Below, piece by piece: positions 14,619-16,673 of a DNA stretch of 16,673 bases. The stretch is from Aquificaceae bacterium. Its GTDB lineage: Bacteria > Aquificota > Aquificia > Aquificales > Aquificaceae. The translations under genes were made by a program, and so were the position numbers. The stretch spans positions 1 through 16,673 of the forward strand of contig JALTVH010000153.1 of the NCBI GenBank assembly GCA_027049085.1, read 5' to 3'. The notes beneath the pieces are model-generated. The model was given only the letters and a program-made list of their open reading frames with translations. It had not been told where the DNA came from and made no database searches. The first letter of the stretch is position 1. Each line of letters opens with the position of its first letter.

Positions 14619-15254
14619 ATGGAAGGAACTCTGAAAAAAATTGACTACGACCAGGATCTTGACCTAACGGGTCTGCTATGTCCTGTTCCCATTGTACTCA
14701 CTTCGGAAAAGATAAAGGGCATGAAGGAAGGACAGGTTCTCAGAGTCAAGGCAACAGACCCCGGTTACGAGAGGGATCTGTGGAACTGGATAAGGCAGAC
14801 GGGTAACGAGCTTCTGGACATTGAGAAGGATGGAACTACCGTAATCGCATATATTAGAAAAACCAGGGAGTCAAATGAGCCTTCCCTCTGGTACTGGATA
14901 AAGTTCCACTCCCTGGGTGTAAAGCTCCATGCAAAACTATTTTTTACAAAACTTCTCCCTGCCGCAAGAAAGCCCGATCACTTCATCACCTTTCTGGCAA
15001 TTTCCGAAGGGGTAAGAGCAGAAAAGATGATCAAAGAAATGAATATCAACATAAGGGCAACTCTACTCCCCGTCCCCGATGAGATAGACCCACGATGCGG
15101 GGTAGTTCTTGCAGTAAAGGGGCACACAAGTGCGCTAAAGCTGTACAATATCCTCAGGTCCCAAAACGTGGGGGTTGAGAAGATATACAGGAAAGACGGA
15201 AAGCTATACAGGGAGGTAGATCATGAAAACAAAGATCGCAGCAGCAATCCTTAG
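14619..15254 (+). CDS. TusA - DUF3343 fusion, probable sulfur/selenium carrier protein
   Basis: The 211-residue protein joins two carrier-like domains. Residues 10-81 are a TusA domain (DLDLTGLLCPVPIVLTSEKI, then VKATDPGYERDLWNW and TGNELL) with the persulfide-carrying Cys21 in the CPxP motif. Residues about 120-195 fit DUF3343, the putative Se/S carrier family (HFITFLAISEGVRAEKMIKE, LLPVPDEIDPRCGVVLAVKG), with its conserved Cys160. Between them, residues 88-118 form a basic, aromatic stretch (SLWYWIKFHSLGVKLHAKLFF) that may be an amphipathic helix. TusA proteins relay sulfur as cysteine persulfide for tRNA thiolation, cofactor synthesis or sulfur oxidation. The fusion suggests intramolecular hand-over between Cys21 and Cys160. 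It starts 3 nt after the membrane protein gene and overlaps the following barrel gene by 32 nt, indicating one operon. Confidence 0.85.
   Translation: MEGTLKKIDYDQDLDLTGLLCPVPIVLTSEKIKGMKEGQVLRVKATDPGYERDLWNWIRQTGNELLDIEKDGTTVIAYIRKTRESNEPSLWYWIKFHSLGVKLHAKLFFTKLLPAARKPDHFITFLAISEGVRAEKMIKEMNINIRATLLPVPDEIDPRCGVVLAVKGHTSALKLYNILRSQNVGVEKIYRKDGKLYREVDHENKDRSSNP
15211..15217 (+). promoter_or_regulatory. Ribosome-binding site fixing the start of the barrel gene
   Basis: GGGAGGT lies five nt before ATG 15223, inside the end of the TusA-DUF3343 gene. It supports this start even though it makes a 32-nt overlap. Confidence 0.8.
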
Positions 15255-15783
15255 CATGACCGCACCCGTCATGGCGACGGAAATCGGTCTGAAGGTCGGG
15301 GGAGCTTCAATCAAGCTCAAGGACGTTGAGGAGTCAATCAATATGACGTCTTTTCTTTCAATTTACCTTGACCTTGACGTTCCAATGGGTCCGACCTTCA
15401 GTGTTGGTCCTTCCTTTGAGCTGGGAGCAGGTAGTCTCGATATTGCGAACGCAACCTGTGTAGGTTACGGAACCTGTAGCATCAAGTTCACCTACACAAC
15501 CCTTGAGGCAAACGCAAAGGCAAAACTCAAGCTCATGATTGCTCAACTCTTCGGTGGGGCAGGTGTATCACTCAACAGATTTGGAATTGATGCCTTTGAC
15601 GCCTCCAATAATAAGATAGGGACTCTTGGTGAAATAAACGCCACAGGTGTACAGTTCTTCGGAGGCGGTCTCCTTACATTCGGTGCCTTTGGTGTGGGTG
15701 CTGAGGTAAAGGTTAAGAAACTCACGCTCCCTGCCGTCCAGTACGTCACCCACTATACGATAAACTTAGCCCTGACCTTCTAA
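15223..15783 (+). CDS. Small outer-membrane beta-barrel-like protein (186 aa)
   Basis: I do not recognise a named family. The N-terminus MKTKIAAAILSMTAPVMA is a clear signal peptide with cleavage after residue 18. The mature part alternates polar and nonpolar residues in short strands with many Gly (GLKVGGASIKL, FSVGPSFELGAG, GVQFFGGGLLTFGAFGVGAEVKV). It ends YTINLALTF, the C-terminal Phe and alternating pattern that the BAM complex recognises in outer-membrane barrels. The length fits eight strands. C79 and C84 could form a small disulfide loop. It overlaps the sulfur carrier gene by 32 nt and so is in the same operon, but it would act in a different compartment. Its 3' end overlaps hisS on the opposite strand by 18 bp. 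The function is unknown. Confidence 0.78.
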   Translation: MKTKIAAAILSMTAPVMATEIGLKVGGASIKLKDVEESINMTSFLSIYLDLDVPMGPTFSVGPSFELGAGSLDIANATCVGYGTCSIKFTYTTLEANAKAKLKLMIAQLFGGAGVSLNRFGIDAFDASNNKIGTLGEINATGVQFFGGGLLTFGAFGVGAEVKVKKLTLPAVQYVTHYTINLALTF

Positions 15784-16673
15784 GGGGACCTTCTTCTGGT
15801 CTCCCCTTTCCATGTCCTTCAGAATGTAGAAGCCGCCTTTGAATTCTTCCTCACCCACTATGACCACATACCTTGCGCCTATCCTGTTGGCAAAATCAAG
15901 CTGTTTTCTAAGGTTCCCCTTCCTCAGGGAGATCTCAACCCTCTTCCCCTCAGACCTCAGCGAATCAGCAACCCGGTAGGCGAAGGGAAAGACATCGCCA
16001 AAGGGGATAAGGAAGTAGAGGGGATCCTCTTCAGATACCCGGGTGTCCTCTTTCAGCTCAAGGGAAAGCCTCTCAATACCAACCGCAAAGCCAAGGGCAG
16101 GGGTTGGGGGTCCCCCCAGCTCCTCAACGAGGTAGTCATACCTTCCCCCCGCTATCACCGCACTGCCTTCCTTCTCAGAAACCACCTCAAAGACGGTCCT
16201 CGTGTAGTAATCAAGGCCTCTGACAAGCATAGGATTCTCAACGAAATCAACTCCCAGGTATGAAAGGTGCTCTTTGAGCTGTTCATGATGCCTTCTGCAC
16301 TCATCACAGAGGTACTCAACCGTTTTTGGTGCTTCCTTTACCGCCGATCTGCAGGTTTCTACCTTGCAGTCAAGGACCCGCAGTGGGTTTCTTTCCATCC
16401 TGTCCCGGCAGTCCCCGCAGAGATCCTCCTTGACCCCTTTAAGGTAACTGAGGAGTTTTTCTCGGTAAACCGGTCTGCACTTTTTACAGCCAATTGAGTT
16501 CATCTCAACCCGAGCCTTCACAGATAGGGAATTCACTACCTTTGCCGAAATATCAATAATTTCCGCATCTGCAATCGGCGATTCACTCCCAAAGACCTCC
16601 GCTCCTATCTGGTGAAATTGTCTGTATCTTCCCGACTGAGGTCTCTCGTACCTGAACATGGGTCCCTCGTAAA
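15766..16673 (-). CDS. hisS: Histidyl-tRNA synthetase (N-terminal part beyond the window)
   Basis: About 302 C-terminal residues of a class II HisRS are present, and the frame stays open to the right edge, so the start lies outside. Motif 2 begins at the edge (YEGPMFRYERPQSGRYRQFHQ in essence). Next is a Cys-rich insertion with four CxxC-like clusters (GCKKC, LCGDC, DCKVETC, YLCDEC) and RNPLRVLDCK, a metal-binding version found in many bacterial HisRS proteins. The histidine-binding motifs LVRGLDYYTRTVFE and AGGRYDYL follow, then motif 3 PALGFAVGIERL. The C-terminal anticodon-binding domain runs from about PLYFLIPFGDV to the end. It charges tRNA-His. The stop lies inside the end of the converging barrel gene. 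Confidence 0.97.
   Translation of the reverse strand, partial: YEGPMFRYERPQSGRYRQFHQIGAEVFGSESPIADAEIIDISAKVVNSLSVKARVEMNSIGCKKCRPVYREKLLSYLKGVKEDLCGDCRDRMERNPLRVLDCKVETCRSAVKEAPKTVEYLCDECRRHHEQLKEHLSYLGVDFVENPMLVRGLDYYTRTVFEVVSEKEGSAVIAGGRYDYLVEELGGPPTPALGFAVGIERLSLELKEDTRVSEEDPLYFLIPFGDVFPFAYRVADSLRSEGKRVEISLRKGNLRKQLDFANRIGARYVVIVGEEEFKGGFYILKDMERGDQKKVPLEGQG

Noticed and set aside
16250..16510. Cys-rich segment in HisRS as a new zinc domain
   Set aside because: The same CKxC...RNPLRVLDCK insertion occurs in many bacterial histidyl-tRNA synthetases, so it is a known family variant.
1..16673. tRNA genes, CRISPR repeats, insertion sequences, attachment sites or riboswitches
   Set aside because: None seen. 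The gaps between genes are all under about 40 bases, and no repeated spacer-like units, transposase genes or cloverleaf-like segments were recognised by eye.

Overview
This window is gene-dense chromosomal DNA of a thermophilic bacterium, most likely of the phylum Aquificota (Aquificaceae or a relative). The evidence is indirect. Arg is mostly AGG/AGA, Ile is often ATA, and proteins are rich in Lys and Glu. Intergenic gaps are very short or negative. Flagellar, aminoacyl-tRNA synthetase, isoprenoid and cofactor genes are scattered and unrelated, as is typical of that phylum. No 16S or other taxonomic marker is present, so this placement is an inference. There are no tRNAs, rRNAs, CRISPR arrays, insertion sequences or phage genes, and no gene-free stretch longer than about 40 bases.

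Layout. From 1 to 11390 every gene is on the + strand. First comes the 3' part of a fatty-acid activation/acyltransferase fusion (adenylation, acyl carrier and PlsC domains), followed by a small outer-membrane barrel. Next is a tightly overlapped group: a Fur-family regulator, a YbgC-type thioesterase and two periplasmic M16 proteins. The first M16 keeps the HxxEH zinc site and the second has lost it. Then come mogA (molybdenum cofactor), a GYD-domain protein, ispG (MEP isoprenoid pathway), fliN (flagellar switch) and argS. The run ends with two SPOR-domain envelope proteins, a bitopic membrane protein and a TPR lipoprotein. From 11363 to 13722 the - strand carries folD and cysS, with folD translationally coupled to cysS. 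A 35-bp divergent promoter region then leads to a + strand operon: an unrecognised membrane sensor-like protein, a TusA-DUF3343 sulfur-carrier fusion and a small beta-barrel. The window closes with the C-terminal three quarters of hisS on the - strand.

How the genes relate. Most units are housekeeping: three aminoacyl-tRNA synthetases, one-carbon metabolism, isoprenoid and molybdopterin synthesis. Envelope functions form a second theme: lipid acylation, two barrels, the M16 pair and the SPOR pair. The most distinctive module is 13758-15783, where a membrane protein with a possible GAF-like cytosolic domain is co-transcribed with a two-carrier sulfur (or selenium) trafficking protein.

I did not find a clearly new defence or mobile system. 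The observations most worth following are the TusA-DUF3343 fusion and its membrane neighbour, the active/inactive M16 pair, the near-palindromic divergent promoter, and several genes that lack a Shine-Dalgarno sequence but have a -10-like box within about 10 nt of the start codon, suggesting leaderless mRNAs.
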